Assembly: GCF_900446255.1 (NCBI RefSeq)
Contig: NZ_UIGI01000001.1
Span: forward strand, 1,142,763 to 1,206,762
DNA length: 64,000 nucleotides
From: Buttiauxella agrestis
Lineage (GTDB): Bacteria; Pseudomonadota; Gammaproteobacteria; Enterobacterales; Enterobacteriaceae
Reading direction: 5' to 3'
Below, piece by piece: positions 21,021-34,204 of the stretch (position 1 is the stretch's first letter; every line of letters begins with the position of its first letter). Below the pieces are notes generated by a model. That model searched no databases. It had not been told where the DNA came from and saw nothing but the letters and a program-made list of their open reading frames with translations. A program made the position numbers and the translations under genes.

Positions 21021-21995
21021 ATGGCGAATATGTTTGCGCTAATCCTCGTGATAGCGACGCTGGTGACGGGTATTTTATGGTGCATTGATAAATTTATCTT
21101 TGCGCCAAAACGTCGGGAAAAACAGGCGGCAGCGCAAGCTGCCACGGGTGATGCGCTTGATGGCAAAACGCTCAAAAAAGTCGGACCGAAACCAGGTTGG
21201 TTAGAAACGGGGGCATCCGTATTCCCTGTGCTCGCGATAGTTCTGATTGTGCGTTCATTTATTTATGAACCCTTCCAGATACCATCCGGCTCCATGATGC
21301 CAACGCTTTTAATCGGCGATTTTATTCTGGTAGAGAAATTTGCCTATGGCATTAAAGATCCTATTTACCAGAATACGCTCATTGAAACCGGTCATCCAAA
21401 ACGCGGCGATATTGTGGTGTTCAAATATCCACAAGATCCGCGTCTTGATTACATCAAGCGTGCTGTCGGTTTACCGGGCGATCGTGTCAGTTACGATCCT
21501 GTGGCAAAAGAAGTCACTGTTCAGCCAAATTGCAGTTCAGGCCAGGCCTGTGACAACGCGTTGCCAATTACTTACAGCAATGTAGAACCCAGTGATTTTG
21601 TGCAGACATTTGCACGCCGCAACGGCAGTGAAGCAAACTCTGGTTTCTTCCAGTTGCCACAGAACCAAACCAAAGAAAATGGTATTCGTCTTTCCGAGCG
21701 CAAAGAAACTTTGGGCGATGTGACTCACAATATTCTGACCGTGCCAATTGCGCAGGATCAGCTGGGTATGTATTACCAGCAACCGGGCCAACAACTGGCG
21801 ACCTGGATTGTTCCACCGGGCCATTATTTCATGATGGGTGATAACCGCGATAACAGCGCTGATAGCCGTTATTGGGGCTTTGTTCCTGAGGCAAATCTGG
21901 TCGGTAAAGCGACCGCAATCTGGATGAGTTTCGAGAAACAAGAAGGTGAATGGCCAACGGGTGTTCGTTTAAGCCGTATAGGCGGAATTCATTGA
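21021..21995 (+). CDS. lepB: Signal peptidase I
   Basis: Inner-membrane serine protease that removes signal peptides from Sec and Tat substrates. It has 324 residues, as in E. coli. Two N-terminal membrane segments (about 3-22 and 62-77) precede the periplasmic catalytic domain. The catalytic Ser91 is in PSGSMMPTL and the general base Lys146 in DYIKRAVGLPGD; the C-terminal box GDNRDNSADSRYWG is present. An AGGAG site precedes the ATG. Confidence 0.98.
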   Translation: MANMFALILVIATLVTGILWCIDKFIFAPKRREKQAAAQAATGDALDGKTLKKVGPKPGWLETGASVFPVLAIVLIVRSFIYEPFQIPSGSMMPTLLIGDFILVEKFAYGIKDPIYQNTLIETGHPKRGDIVVFKYPQDPRLDYIKRAVGLPGDRVSYDPVAKEVTVQPNCSSGQACDNALPITYSNVEPSDFVQTFARRNGSEANSGFFQLPQNQTKENGIRLSERKETLGDVTHNILTVPIAQDQLGMYYQQPGQQLATWIVPPGHYFMMGDNRDNSADSRYWGFVPEANLVGKATAIWMSFEKQEGEWPTGVRLSRIGGIH

Positions 21996-22012
21996 TCAAT
22001 TAAATCCATTCA

Positions 22013-22082
22013 GATAACGACTTTCCACGTCGTTATCTATAGAATATCCCCCCGTATTAAGGTTGGCTCCTCTCTGAGGAGC
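22013..22082 (+). promoter_or_regulatory. Hairpins in the rnc leader
   Basis: Two stem-loops lie between lepB and rnc: GATAACGAC/GTCGTTATC at about 22015-22038, and GGCTCCTC/GAGGAGCC at about 22064-22082. In E. coli a leader hairpin of rnc is cut by RNase III and autoregulates the operon. These hairpins are in the right place, though which one is cut cannot be told from sequence. Confidence 0.5.
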
Positions 22083-22136
22083 CACGGCAAACGAAACAGC
22101 GTTGGTTCTCTTTTTCAGGTCTGTTCCGTGTGCTGA

Positions 22137-22846
<710 letters not shown>

Positions 22847-22847
<1 letters not shown>

Positions 22848-23755
22848 TGAGCGAAGAACAAACCTTTTGCGGATTCGTGGCCATCGTTGGTCGCCCTAAT
22901 GTCGGCAAATCCACGCTGCTAAACCAGTTGCTTGGGCAAAAAATTTCTATCACTTCCCGTAAAGCGCAGACCACCCGTCACCGCATTATGGGTATCCATA
23001 CCGAAGGCCCGTATCAGGCAATTTACGTCGATACCCCAGGGCTGCATATGGAAGAAAAGCGCGCTATCAACCGCCTGATGAACAAAGCTGCGAGCAGCTC
23101 CATCGGTGATGTTGAGCTGGTTATTTTCGTCGTTGAAGGGACTAAGTGGACCGCAGACGATGAAATGGTGCTTAACAAACTGCGTGACGCGCGCGCGCCG
23201 GTGATTCTGGCAGTGAACAAAGTCGATAACGTGCAAGATAAAGGCATTCTGTTGCCGCATCTGCAATTCCTCGGTAGCCAGATGAACTTCCTCGATATCG
23301 TGCCCATTTCTGCGGAAAACGGCATGAACGTAGATACGATTGCGAGCATCGTTCGCAAACGTCTGCCAGAAGCGACTCATCACTTCCCTGAAGAGTACGT
23401 TACAGACCGTTCACAGCGTTTCATGGCCTCTGAAATCATCCGTGAAAAACTGATGCGTTTCCTTGGCGCGGAATTACCCTATTCCGTTACCGTTGAAATT
23501 GAACAGTTTGTCTCTAATGCTCGCGGTGGTTTTGACATCAATGGTTTGATTCTGGTTGAACGTGAAGGCCAGAAGAAAATGGTGATTGGCAACAAAGGCG
23601 CCAAAATCAAAACCATCGGTATCGAAGCGCGTAAAGACATGGAAGAGATGTTTGAAGCGAAAATTCACCTGGAGCTGTGGGTGAAGGTGAAATCCGGTTG
23701 GGCAGATGACGAACGCGCACTGCGTAGCCTGGGTTATACCGACGATCTGAAGTAA
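22847..23755 (+). CDS. era: GTPase Era
   Basis: Essential GTPase that binds the 3' end of 16S rRNA during 30S maturation. The 302-residue protein has G1 [10 protein letters not shown]3 DTPGLH and G4 NKVD in the N-terminal half, and a C-terminal KH domain ([14 protein letters not shown]). It is one residue longer than E. coli Era. It overlaps rnc by one base and is followed by recO after 4 bases, forming the rnc-era-recO unit. Confidence 0.98.
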
Positions 23756-23759
23756 TAAT

Positions 23760-24497
23760 ATGGAAGGCTGGCAACGGGCTTTTGTCCTGCATAGTCGCCC
23801 CTGGAGCGAAACCAGCCTTCTGCTTGACCTCTTTTCAGAAGAGTCAGGGCGCGTTCGTTTAATTGCGAAAGGCGCTCGTTCTCGGCGTTCAAACCTCAAA
23901 GGGACACTCCAGCCCTTCACTCCATTGCTGGTTCGCTGGGGTGGACGTGGTGAAGTTAAAACACTGCGTAGCGCCGAAGCTGTCTCGCTGGCACTTCCTC
24001 TGAGTGGTATTACGCTTTACAGCGGCCTGTACGTGAATGAACTGGTTTCACGCGTGCTTGAAGATGAAACCCGTTTCTCTGAATTATTCTTCGATTATCT
24101 CCATTGTATTCAGGCTTTAGCCGGAACCAGCGGTTCTCCTGAACCGGCATTGCGTCGTTTTGAGTTAGCGCTGCTCGGACATCTGGGTTACGGCGTAGAT
24201 TTCCTGCATTGCGCCGGTAGCGGCGAAGAAGTCAGCGATACCATGACTTATCGCTATCGTGAAGAGAAAGGCTTTATCGCAAGCCTTGTGGTGGATAACC
24301 GCACCTTCACTGGCCACGAGTTGAAGGCGCTTGCTAACCGTGAGTTTCCAGATTTAGCCAGTTTGCGCGCTGCCAAACGTTTTACCCGCATAGCGTTAAA
24401 ACCCTATCTGGGCGGAAAGCCCCTCAAAAGCCGCGAATTGTTCCGCCAGTTTGTGCCTAAAAAACCACCACTCAAATCACCTCAAGACCCGCAATAA
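23760..24497 (+). CDS. recO: DNA repair protein RecO
   Basis: A recombination mediator that works with RecF and RecR to load RecA onto SSB-coated gapped DNA. The 245-residue protein has an N-terminal OB fold ([23 protein letters not shown]) and a helical C-terminal part. The E. coli protein is 242 residues. It is the third gene of the rnc-era-recO group. Confidence 0.95.
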   Translation: MEGWQRAFVLHSRPWSETSLLLDLFSEESGRVRLIAKGARSRRSNLKGTLQPFTPLLVRWGGRGEVKTLRSAEAVSLALPLSGITLYSGLYVNELVSRVLEDETRFSELFFDYLHCIQALAGTSGSPEPALRRFELALLGHLGYGVDFLHCAGSGEEVSDTMTYRYREEKGFIASLVVDNRTFTGHELKALANREFPDLASLRAAKRFTRIALKPYLGGKPLKSRELFRQFVPKKPPLKSPQDPQ

Positions 24498-24573
24498 CGC
24501 CTGGGCGTAGCCATGCTTTCCTTCTCAGGTGTAAACTGCCGGAACTCAAACCGTTCTGACCTCGAGGATTGTC

Positions 24574-25304
24574 ATGGCTGAATTACTTTTAGGCGTCAAC
24601 ATCGATCACATCGCAACTTTGCGTAACGCACGTGGCACGGCATATCCTGATCCTGTACAGGCCGCATTCATTTGCGAGCAAGCTGGTGCGGACGGTATTA
24701 CGGTTCACCTGCGTGAAGATCGCCGCCATATCACCGATCGCGATGTCCGCATTCTGCGCCAGACCCTCGATACGCGCATGAACCTCGAAATGGCAGTCAC
24801 CGAGGAGATGATTGGTATTGCCTGCGAAACTAAACCTCATTTCTGCTGCCTGGTGCCGGAAAAACGCCAGGAAGTCACCACCGAAGGCGGGCTGGATGTC
24901 GCCGGTCAACTGGATAAAATGCGCGATGCCTGCAAACGCCTCGCGGATGCTGGAATTCTGGTTTCTCTGTTTATTGATGCTGACCACGCGCAAATTGATG
25001 CTGCTGTGGCCGTTGGCGCGCCATATATCGAAATTCATACCGGCTGCTATGCGGATGCGCAAGACGAAGTGACTCAAGCCAAAGAACTGGCTCGTATCGC
25101 AGAAGCGGCAACTTACGCAGCGGGAAAAGGGCTGAAAGTGAATGCCGGACACGGTCTGACTTACCACAACGTAAAAGCCATTGCCCGCCTGCCAGAAATG
25201 CACGAGCTGAATATCGGCCATGCGATTATTGGCCGTGCGGTAATGAGTGGTTTGAAAGAAGCGGTGGCAGAAATGAAACGCCTGATGCAGGAAGCGCGTA
25301 GCTA

Positions 25305-25305
<1 letters not shown>
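24574..25305 (+). CDS. pdxJ: Pyridoxine 5'-phosphate synthase
   Basis: PdxJ joins 1-deoxyxylulose 5-phosphate and 3-amino-1-hydroxyacetone phosphate to form pyridoxine phosphate in the DXP-dependent vitamin B6 pathway. The 243-residue TIM barrel begins [17 protein letters not shown] and contains [18 protein letters not shown] and [12 protein letters not shown], all diagnostic. Its stop overlaps the acpS ATG by one base, as in E. coli. Confidence 0.97.
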
Positions 25306-25978
<673 letters not shown>

Positions 25979-25997
25979 TTATACGCCCAATCCTCGA

Positions 25998-26846
25998 TCA
26001 AACCAGTTTTTTTACCAGCGCTTCACTATGACGAATGCGTTCTGGTGCGTGTTCCAGATCCCGTTGAACCAGGGCCATAAACAGCAAATCGGTTAGCATC
26101 ATCTGTGCGCTTGTGGAGGAGATAGCCGCGCTACGCGTCGCCTGCTCTTCGGCGATGGTGTACAAGCAAAGCGAGGCTCGTTGCTGCAACGCATTTGGCG
26201 TGAAGCCGGTAATCGCGAGGATTTTTGCACCTGCACGCAGAGTTTCATCTGCGGCGAGATTTATCTCACGCCGTTCACCAGAATAGGAAATAGCCAGCAA
26301 TACGTCGTCGGTACTTGAAGCTTGAGCGGTAGCCAGCAGCGCGTGCATATCTTGTTCCGCGACCGCATTAATGCCAATTTTCATCAGCTTCCAGGCAAAA
26401 TTCTTGGCGACCAGACCGGATGCACCTATCCCCACCAACAAGACACGCCGCGCATTACGCAACATATTCACACTGGCAAGCAGCTTTTCTTCGCTATTGA
26501 TATCAAGCGTGGCATGCATCGCTGCCATATTGTCTTTAATTAGCTTTTCACCGACCAGACGCAGCGGATCATCACCAAGAATCAAATTATGAACCGGTAC
26601 AGATTGTGGATCCTGGCCGCTTGCCAACGCTTCGCTGATGGCGAGTTTAAGGGCAGGGAAGCCTTTAAAGCCCAGTTTTTGGGAAAACTTCACCACACTT
26701 GATTGGCTTACACCGGCTTCAGCCGCAAGCTGCTGCGAGCTTAAATGACGGGCGTGATCGGGTTTTTCCAGCAGAAAGTCGGCCAGTTTACGGTCACTCT
26801 GTGCCAGGGTTGAGTAGCGGCTTCGGATTCGCAGTAAACAGTTCAT
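25998..26846 (-). CDS. yfhH: RpiR-family transcriptional regulator YfhH
   Basis: A DNA-binding protein with an N-terminal RpiR-type helix-turn-helix (about 1-77; LAAEAGVSQSSVVKFSQKLGFKG) and a C-terminal sugar isomerase (SIS) domain (VGIGASGLVAKNFA, ISYSGERREI) expected to bind a phosphosugar. The start at MNCLLRIRSRY gives 282 residues, as in E. coli YfhH; an upstream in-frame ATG adds 8 residues without family support. The effector and targets are not known. It is divergent from the small ORF at 26935. Confidence 0.92.
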   Translation of the reverse strand: MNCLLRIRSRYSTLAQSDRKLADFLLEKPDHARHLSSQQLAAEAGVSQSSVVKFSQKLGFKGFPALKLAISEALASGQDPQSVPVHNLILGDDPLRLVGEKLIKDNMAAMHATLDINSEEKLLASVNMLRNARRVLLVGIGASGLVAKNFAWKLMKIGINAVAEQDMHALLATAQASSTDDVLLAISYSGERREINLAADETLRAGAKILAITGFTPNALQQRASLCLYTIAEEQATRSAAISSTSAQMMLTDLLFMALVQRDLEHAPERIRHSEALVKKLV

Positions 26847-26934
26847 TTCCTCTCCAGTGTGCCGGGTCAAATACCTGAGCGGCCCAATAATAACGTAAAT
26901 TCACTCGCCTGAATTAATTGTATATTCCATTATT

Positions 26935-27099
26935 ATGAAACCTGAAGGAATTAATTATTCAAAGGTGGCGGAAAAGTCCGGCTCACAGGTTCGCGAAAGC
27001 CAATACTCGCAATCTTTGCTGTCCGTTACCGGAAAAGTGATGGTCTATCTGTTAGGCTTTCTGATAGCTGTCATCGCTAGTGTGATATTTACGGGATAA
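26935..27099 (+). CDS. Small unknown membrane protein, 54 residues
   Basis: An ORF from ATG to TAA (MKPEGINYSKV...VIASVIFTG) not recognised as a known family. Residues 1 to about 33 are polar, with many Ser and Lys. Residues about 35-53 (MVYLLGFLIAVIASVIF) form one likely membrane helix near the C-terminus, giving a tail-anchored look. It lies between yfhH and pgpC and ends 19 bases before the pgpC start, so it may share its transcript. There is no clear Shine-Dalgarno before the ATG, which weakens the call. Confidence 0.5.
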   Translation: MKPEGINYSKVAEKSGSQVRESQYSQSLLSVTGKVMVYLLGFLIAVIASVIFTG

Positions 27100-27118
27100 C
27101 GATCCAGAGGAGTAACGT

Positions 27119-27757
27119 TTGGCAACTCAGAGTGAGCGTCGGGTAGTCTTTTTTGATTTAGATGGCACGCTGCATCAGCAGGATATGTTCGGCAGCTTCT
27201 TGCGCTATCTGTTGCGCCATCTGCCCCTCAATCTGTTACTTGTCATTCCGCTTTTGCCGGTGATAGGAGGGGCGTTGCTGATTAAAGGACGCGCCGCTCG
27301 TTGGCCGATGAGCCTGTTATTGTGGGGAGCAACCTTTGGTCATAGCGAAACACGCCTCAAACAGCTGGAAACGAACTTTGTGACCTGGTTTCGTGGGCGC
27401 GTCACCGCCTTTCCGATAGTCCAGCAGCGTCTGACGGATTATCTGACCAGTTCAGATGCCGATGTCTGGTTAATCACAGGCTCGCCGCAACCGCTTGTTC
27501 AGCAGGTTTATTTCGACACGCCGTGGCTACCGAAAGTTAAGCTAATTGCCAGCCAGATTGAACGCTCTCATGGAGGGTGGGTGCTCACATTGCGCTGCCT
27601 TGGGCATGAGAAAGTGGCGCAACTGGAACAAAAAATTGGCACGCCGCTACAGCTTTATAGTGGTTACAGCGACAGCAACCAGGATAACCCGCTGCTCTAT
27701 TTTTGCCAGCACCGCTGGCGGGTTACACCGCTTGGACAGTTGCAGCAACTGGAATAA
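27119..27757 (+). CDS. pgpC: Phosphatidylglycerophosphatase C
   Basis: PgpC (YfhB) dephosphorylates phosphatidylglycerol phosphate to phosphatidylglycerol. It is a HAD-family membrane enzyme of 212 residues. The nucleophile motif is FFDLDGT (Asp13, Asp15), a hydrophobic hairpin near 33-52 (LPLNLLLVIPLLPVIGGALL) anchors it, and motif II is LITGSPQ. The chosen start is TTG, with GAGGAG 6 to 11 bases upstream and the conserved N-terminus MAT...RRVVFFDLDGTLHQQDMF right after it. It may be cotranscribed with the small ORF just upstream. Confidence 0.93.
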   Translation: MATQSERRVVFFDLDGTLHQQDMFGSFLRYLLRHLPLNLLLVIPLLPVIGGALLIKGRAARWPMSLLLWGATFGHSETRLKQLETNFVTWFRGRVTAFPIVQQRLTDYLTSSDADVWLITGSPQPLVQQVYFDTPWLPKVKLIASQIERSHGGWVLTLRCLGHEKVAQLEQKIGTPLQLYSGYSDSNQDNPLLYFCQHRWRVTPLGQLQQLE

Positions 27758-27759
27758 TA

Positions 27760-27793
27760 CCCTTCATACTTCAAGTTATAGGTGCGTTGAGTG
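27760..27793 (+). repeat. Truncated ERIC element end upstream of tadA
   Basis: ATACCCTTCATACTTCAAG and the following TTATAGGTGCGTTG match the terminal part of an ERIC element (TACCCGTCATACTTCAAG...GTGCGTTGGC). The rest of the element is missing. The candidate tadA -10 box TATAAT follows within 3 bases. Confidence 0.55.
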
Positions 27794-27795
27794 TG

Positions 27796-27801
27796 TATAA
27801 T
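27796..27801 (+). promoter_or_regulatory. Candidate -10 box for tadA
   Basis: TATAAT, 35 bases before the tadA start. The -35 region falls in the ERIC remnant and is weak. Confidence 0.5.
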
Positions 27802-27817
27802 GCGCGCCCGAATATAG

Positions 27818-29780
<1,963 letters not shown>

Positions 29781-29945
29781 ATAGTTAATCTGCAACGAGG
29801 CGTAGAGTTTTCGCTAACAACAGGCTTCAAAAGTGGAGGTGCTCCCAAAAGGTGTGGCGCATTTTGCTTAACAAAACGCCACTGTGCAACATATTCAACA
29901 TTTCTGGTTAAATTTCCATCAGTGAAAACTAATGCGTTTATTTAT

Positions 29946-29961
29946 ACGCAAACGGTTTCGT
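29946..29961 (+). promoter_or_regulatory. PurR operator of purL
   Basis: ACGCAAACGGTTTCGT closely fits the 16-base PurR palindrome ACGCAAACGTTTTCGT. It covers the -35 area of the candidate promoter whose -10 is TATAAT at 29979-29984. Repression by PurR with hypoxanthine or guanine is expected. Confidence 0.9.
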
Positions 29962-29978
29962 CATGGCGGCGGATTCTC

Positions 29979-29984
29979 TATAAT
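29979..29984 (+). promoter_or_regulatory. purL -10 box
   Basis: TATAAT, 66 bases before the purL ATG and just downstream of the PurR operator. Confidence 0.75.
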
Positions 29985-30050
29985 GGCGCCCGTTTTCCCC
30001 TTGCGCCCACTGAAGCGTCCCCCTGGCGTTTCGAAGACGAGAGATCTTTG

Positions 30051-33000
30051 ATGATGGAAATTCTGCGTGGTTCGCCCGCTTTATCGGCATTTCGTATTAA
30101 CAAATTACTGGCCCGCTTTAATGACGCCAACCTTCCGGTCAGCGACATTTATGCCGAGTATATTCACTTTGCCGATCTCGAGGCGCCGCTAACGGCTGAA
30201 GAGCACGCCCGCCTGCAACGGTTGTTGAAATATGGTCCAACCCTTGCCGACCACGCCCCGACTGGCAACCTGATTCTGGTTACGCCACGTCCTGGTACCA
30301 TCTCACCCTGGTCCTCCAAAGCCACTGACATTGCCCGTAACTGCGATCTCGCCAAAGTTAAGCGCCTTGAACGCGGCGTGGCGTATTACATCACTGCCAG
30401 CACATTGACCGATGCACAGCGCCAGGAAATTGCTGCGTTGCTGCACGACCGCATGATGGAAAGCGTGTTCGGTGCGCTGGACGATGCACAGCAACTGTTC
30501 TCTCATCACACGCCTGCGCCGGTGCAAAGCGTTGACCTGTTAACGCAGGGCCGCGAAGCGCTGGTGGAAGCCAATATCCGTTTAGGACTGGCTTTGGCAG
30601 AAGATGAAATCGACTACTTGCAGGATGCGTTCACCAAACTGGGGCGCAACCCGAATGACATCGAGCTGTATATGTTCGCGCAGGCTAACTCCGAACATTG
30701 CCGCCACAAGATTTTTAACGCCGACTGGATTATTGACGGCGTGGAACAGCCTAAATCGCTGTTCAAAATGATTAAAAACACCTTTGAGAAAACGCCTGAC
30801 TACGTGTTATCGGCATATAAAGATAACGCTGCAGTCATGGAAGGCTCACAGGTAGGGCGCTTCTTTGCCGACCACGAAGCGGGACGTTACGACTATCACC
30901 AGGAAGACGCACATATCCTGATGAAAGTTGAAACTCACAACCACCCAACCGCGATTTCCCCTTGGCCGGGTGCGGCGACCGGTTCAGGCGGTGAAATCCG
31001 TGATGAAGGCGCAACAGGCCGTGGCGCAAAACCGAAAGCGGGCCTGGTAGGTTTCTCCGTTTCGAACCTGCGCATTCCAGGCTTTGAACAGCCATGGGAA
31101 GAAGATTTCGGCAAGCCCGATCGCATTGTGACCGCGCTGGATATCATGACCGACGGCCCTCTGGGCGGCGCGGCATTTAACAACGAATTTGGTCGTCCGG
31201 CGCTGACAGGCTACTTCCGTACCTACGAAGAGCAAGTTAACAGCCACAACGGCGTCGAACTGCGCGGCTATCACAAGCCAATCATGCTGGCGGGCGGTAT
31301 CGGCAACATTCGCGCCGATCATGTGCAGAAAGGCGAAATCACCGTCGGGGCGAAACTTATCGTCCTCGGCGGCCCGTCGATGAACATTGGCCTGGGCGGC
31401 GGTGCTGCATCCTCTATGGCTTCAGGCCAGTCTGATGCGGATCTCGACTTTGCTTCCGTACAGCGCGACAACCCGGAAATGGAACGTCGTTGCCAGGAAG
31501 TCATCGACCGCTGCTGGGAACTGGGCGATGCCAACCCGATTCTGTTTATTCATGATGTGGGCGCGGGTGGTCTTTCCAACGCTATGCCTGAACTGGTGAG
31601 TGACGGCGGTCGCGGTGGTCGTTTTGAGCTGCGCGATATCCTGAACGATGAACCAGGCATGAGCCCGCTGGAAGTGTGGTGTAACGAATCCCAGGAACGT
31701 TATGTTCTGGCCGTTGCCCCAGACCAGTTGCCGCTGTTCGACGAACTGTGCCGGCGTGAACGAGCGCCATATGCCGTGATTGGTGAAGCGACGGAAGAAA
31801 AACATCTGACGCTTAACGACAGCCATTTCGACAACCAGCCAATTGATATGCCGCTGGATGTGTTGCTCGGCAAAACACCGAAAATGGAACGTAATGTTGA
31901 AACGCTGAAAGCGAAAGGCGACGCGCTGGATTGCCGTAACATCACGATTGCCGATGCGGTCAATCGTGTGCTGCATTTGCCGACCGTGGCTGAAAAAACG
32001 TTCCTCGTGACTATCGGCGACCGCTCCGTCACCGGCATGGTCGCGCGTGATCAAATGGTTGGCCCGTGGCAGATCCCGGTGGCTAACTGTGCGGTCACGA
32101 CTGCAAGTCTGGATAGCTATTACGGTGAAGCGATGTCTCTGGGCGAACGTGCGCCGGTCGCGTTGCTGGACTTCGCAGCATCAGGTCGCCTGGCGGTCGG
32201 TGAAGCGTTGACCAACATTGCGGCTACGCAAATTGGTGCACTCAACCGTATTAAACTCTCGGCAAACTGGATGTCCGCAGCCGGTCATCCGGGTGAAGAT
32301 GCTGGCTTGTATGAAGCGGTGAAAGCCGTGGGCGAAGAACTTTGCCCGATGTTGGGCCTGACCATCCCAGTGGGCAAAGACTCTATGTCGATGAAAACCC
32401 GCTGGCAGGAAGGCACCGAGCAACGCGAGATGACCTCTCCGCTGTCGCTGGTGATCACCGCATTTGCCCGTGTTGAAGATGTTCGTCGCACCGTTACGCC
32501 ACAGCTGCAAACCGAAGATAACGCCCTGCTGCTTATCGATTTAGGTGCTGGTCATAACGCGTTGGGCGCTACCGCACTTTCTCAGGTTTACCGCCAGTTG
32601 GGTGACAAACCTGCCGATGTGCGCAGTGCCGAACAGCTCAAAGGCTTCTTCAACGCCATTCAGGCGCTGGTTGCTGAGCAAAAACTGCTGGCCTATCACG
32701 ACCGTTCCGACGGTGGTTTGCTGGTGACTCTGGCGGAGATGGCATTTGCCGGTCACTGTGGTGTGGAAGCGGATATTGCCGCACTTGGCAAAGACCATCT
32801 GGCTGCGCTGTTTAACGAAGAGTTAGGCGCGGTAATCCAGGTGAAAGCAGCCGATCGTGCCGCCGTTGAGAAAACGTTGGCAGACCACGGTCTTGCGGAT
32901 TGCGTTCACTTCCTCGGCAAAGCCGTGGCGGGGGACCGTTTCACACTAACCGCCGATGGTCATGCGGTATTTAGCGAAAGCCGCACCACGCTTCGCATGT

Positions 33001-33938
33001 GGTGGGCAGAAACCACCTGGCAGATGCAGCGCCTGCGCGATAACCCGGAATGTGCCGATCAAGAACATGAAGCGAAAGCCAATGACAACGATCCTGGCCT
33101 GAACGTTAAACTGAGCTTCGATATTAAAGAAGATATCGCGGCGCCGTTTATTGCCAAAGGTGCGCGTCCGAAAGTGGCTGTACTACGCGAGCAGGGCGTT
33201 AACTCCCACGTTGAAATGGCGGCCGCCTTCCACCGCGCGGGCTTTGATGCCATCGACGTACACATGAGTGATTTACTGGCAGGCCGTCGTGGTCTGGAAG
33301 ATTTCCAGGCGCTGGTGGCGTGTGGCGGCTTCTCTTACGGCGACGTACTGGGTGCTGGCGAAGGTTGGGCGAAGTCCATTCTGTTCAACTCCCGGGTGCG
33401 CGATGAGTTCGAAACCTTCTTCCATCGTCCACAAACCCTGGCCTTGGGCGTGTGTAACGGCTGCCAGATGATGTCGAACCTGCGCGAACTGATTCCTGGA
33501 AGCGATCTGTGGCCGCGCTTTGTGCGTAACCATTCAGACCGCTTTGAAGCGCGCTTCAGTCTGGTAGAAGTCACCTCCAGCCCGTCTTTACTGCTGCAAG
33601 GCATGGTCGGCTCCCATATGCCAATCGCGGTTTCTCACGGCGAAGGGCACGTGGAAGTGCGCGATGCGGCGCATCTGGCCGCACTGGAAAGCAAAGGGCT
33701 GGTGGCACTGCGCTTTATCGACAACTTCGGCAAAGTTACGCAAAACTACCCGGCGAACCCGAACGGTTCCCCGAACGGTATTACGGCAGTGACCAACGAA
33801 AGCGGGCGCGTGACCATTATGATGCCGCACCCTGAGCGTGTGTTCCGTACTGTAAGTAACTCCTGGCACCCGGAAGAGTGGGGCGAGGACAGCCCGTGGA
33901 TGCGCATCTTCCGGAATGCGCGTAAACAACTCGGTTAA
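30051..33938 (+). CDS. purL: Phosphoribosylformylglycinamidine synthase
   Basis: The large single-chain FGAM synthase, fourth step of de novo purine synthesis, converting FGAR, glutamine and ATP to FGAM. From [19 protein letters not shown] it has 1295 residues, exactly the E. coli length; an in-frame extension upstream would run through the promoter and PurR operator and is rejected. Domains in order: N-terminal PurS-like, linker, two AIRS-like ATP domains ([40 protein letters not shown]), and a C-terminal class I glutamine amidotransferase with catalytic Cys in [14 protein letters not shown]. It is a single-gene unit with its own terminator. Confidence 0.98.
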   Translation: MMEILRGSPALSAFRINKLLARFNDANLPVSDIYAEYIHFADLEAPLTAEEHARLQRLLKYGPTLADHAPTGNLILVTPRPGTISPWSSKATDIARNCDLAKVKRLERGVAYYITASTLTDAQRQEIAALLHDRMMESVFGALDDAQQLFSHHTPAPVQSVDLLTQGREALVEANIRLGLALAEDEIDYLQDAFTKLGRNPNDIELYMFAQANSEHCRHKIFNADWIIDGVEQPKSLFKMIKNTFEKTPDYVLSAYKDNAAVMEGSQVGRFFADHEAGRYDYHQEDAHILMKVETHNHPTAISPWPGAATGSGGEIRDEGATGRGAKPKAGLVGFSVSNLRIPGFEQPWEEDFGKPDRIVTALDIMTDGPLGGAAFNNEFGRPALTGYFRTYEEQVNSHNGVELRGYHKPIMLAGGIGNIRADHVQKGEITVGAKLIVLGGPSMNIGLGGGAASSMASGQSDADLDFASVQRDNPEMERRCQEVIDRCWELGDANPILFIHDVGAGGLSNAMPELVSDGGRGGRFELRDILNDEPGMSPLEVWCNESQERYVLAVAPDQLPLFDELCRRERAPYAVIGEATEEKHLTLNDSHFDNQPIDMPLDVLLGKTPKMERNVETLKAKGDALDCRNITIADAVNRVLHLPTVAEKTFLVTIGDRSVTGMVARDQMVGPWQIPVANCAVTTASLDSYYGEAMSLGERAPVALLDFAASGRLAVGEALTNIAATQIGALNRIKLSANWMSAAGHPGEDAGLYEAVKAVGEELCPMLGLTIPVGKDSMSMKTRWQEGTEQREMTSPLSLVITAFARVEDVRRTVTPQLQTEDNALLLIDLGAGHNALGATALSQVYRQLGDKPADVRSAEQLKGFFNAIQALVAEQKLLAYHDRSDGGLLVTLAEMAFAGHCGVEADIAALGKDHLAALFNEELGAVIQVKAADRAAVEKTLADHGLADCVHFLGKAVAGDRFTLTADGHAVFSESRTTLRMWWAETTWQMQRLRDNPECADQEHEAKANDNDPGLNVKLSFDIKEDIAAPFIAKGARPKVAVLREQGVNSHVEMAAAFHRAGFDAIDVHMSDLLAGRRGLEDFQALVACGGFSYGDVLGAGEGWAKSILFNSRVRDEFETFFHRPQTLALGVCNGCQMMSNLRELIPGSDLWPRFVRNHSDRFEARFSLVEVTSSPSLLLQGMVGSHMPIAVSHGEGHVEVRDAAHLAALESKGLVALRFIDNFGKVTQNYPANPNGSPNGITAVTNESGRVTIMMPHPERVFRTVSNSWHPEEWGEDSPWMRIFRNARKQLG

Positions 33939-33948
33939 GTTGTTGTGG

Positions 33949-33975
33949 AATCCCTGCTTCGGCAGGGATTTTTTT
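33949..33975 (+). terminator. purL terminator
   Basis: AATCCCTGC-TTCG-GCAGGGATT followed by a T run, 10 bases after the purL stop. The UUCG-type tetraloop makes it very stable. Its T run abuts the first GlrR box. Confidence 0.92.
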
Positions 33976-33992
33976 GTCACCATTTCCCGACA
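33975..33992 (+). promoter_or_regulatory. GlrR activator site 1 (glmY)
   Basis: TGTC-ACCATTTCCC-GACA, a perfect TGTC-N10-GACA box, the recognition pattern of the response regulator GlrR (QseF). It starts in the T run of the purL terminator. Confidence 0.8.
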
Positions 33993-34007
33993 ATGGCGCT
34001 CTTTAGG

Positions 34008-34025
34008 TGTCTCTGATTTGCGACA
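34008..34025 (+). promoter_or_regulatory. GlrR activator site 2 (glmY)
   Basis: TGTC-TCTGATTTGC-GACA, a second perfect TGTC-N10-GACA box 33 bases after the first. Confidence 0.8.
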
Positions 34026-34070
34026 CTTAACATATTGATTTTTATTGCTTTGCAAAATATGATTTTTAAG

Positions 34071-34088
34071 TGTTGCTAAATAGCGACG
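34071..34088 (+). promoter_or_regulatory. GlrR activator site 3 (glmY), imperfect
   Basis: TGTT-GCTAAATAGC-GACG has the right spacing with one mismatch in each half. E. coli and relatives also have three sites upstream of glmY. Confidence 0.6.
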
Positions 34089-34177
34089 TTACGGTTGAAA
34101 AACAATCAGCTTGCAGTGTGAGTCATTAAATAAATAAACATAATGGAAACATTGGCATGCATTATTTGTAGCAAACA

Positions 34178-34193
34178 TGGCACATAGTATGCA
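34178..34193 (+). promoter_or_regulatory. Sigma-54 promoter of glmY
   Basis: TGGCAC-ATAGT-ATGCA matches the -24/-12 consensus TGGCAC-N5-TTGCA. The predicted start is about 34205. An overlapping CATAAT/TAATACT could serve as a sigma-70 -10 box, as known for enterobacterial glmY. Confidence 0.85.
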
Positions 34194-34204
34194 TAATACT
34201 GCGC

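Noticed and set aside
29922-30050. N-terminal extension of purL by 43 codons
   Set aside because: It would translate through the -10 box and the PurR operator; the family starts at [11 protein letters not shown].
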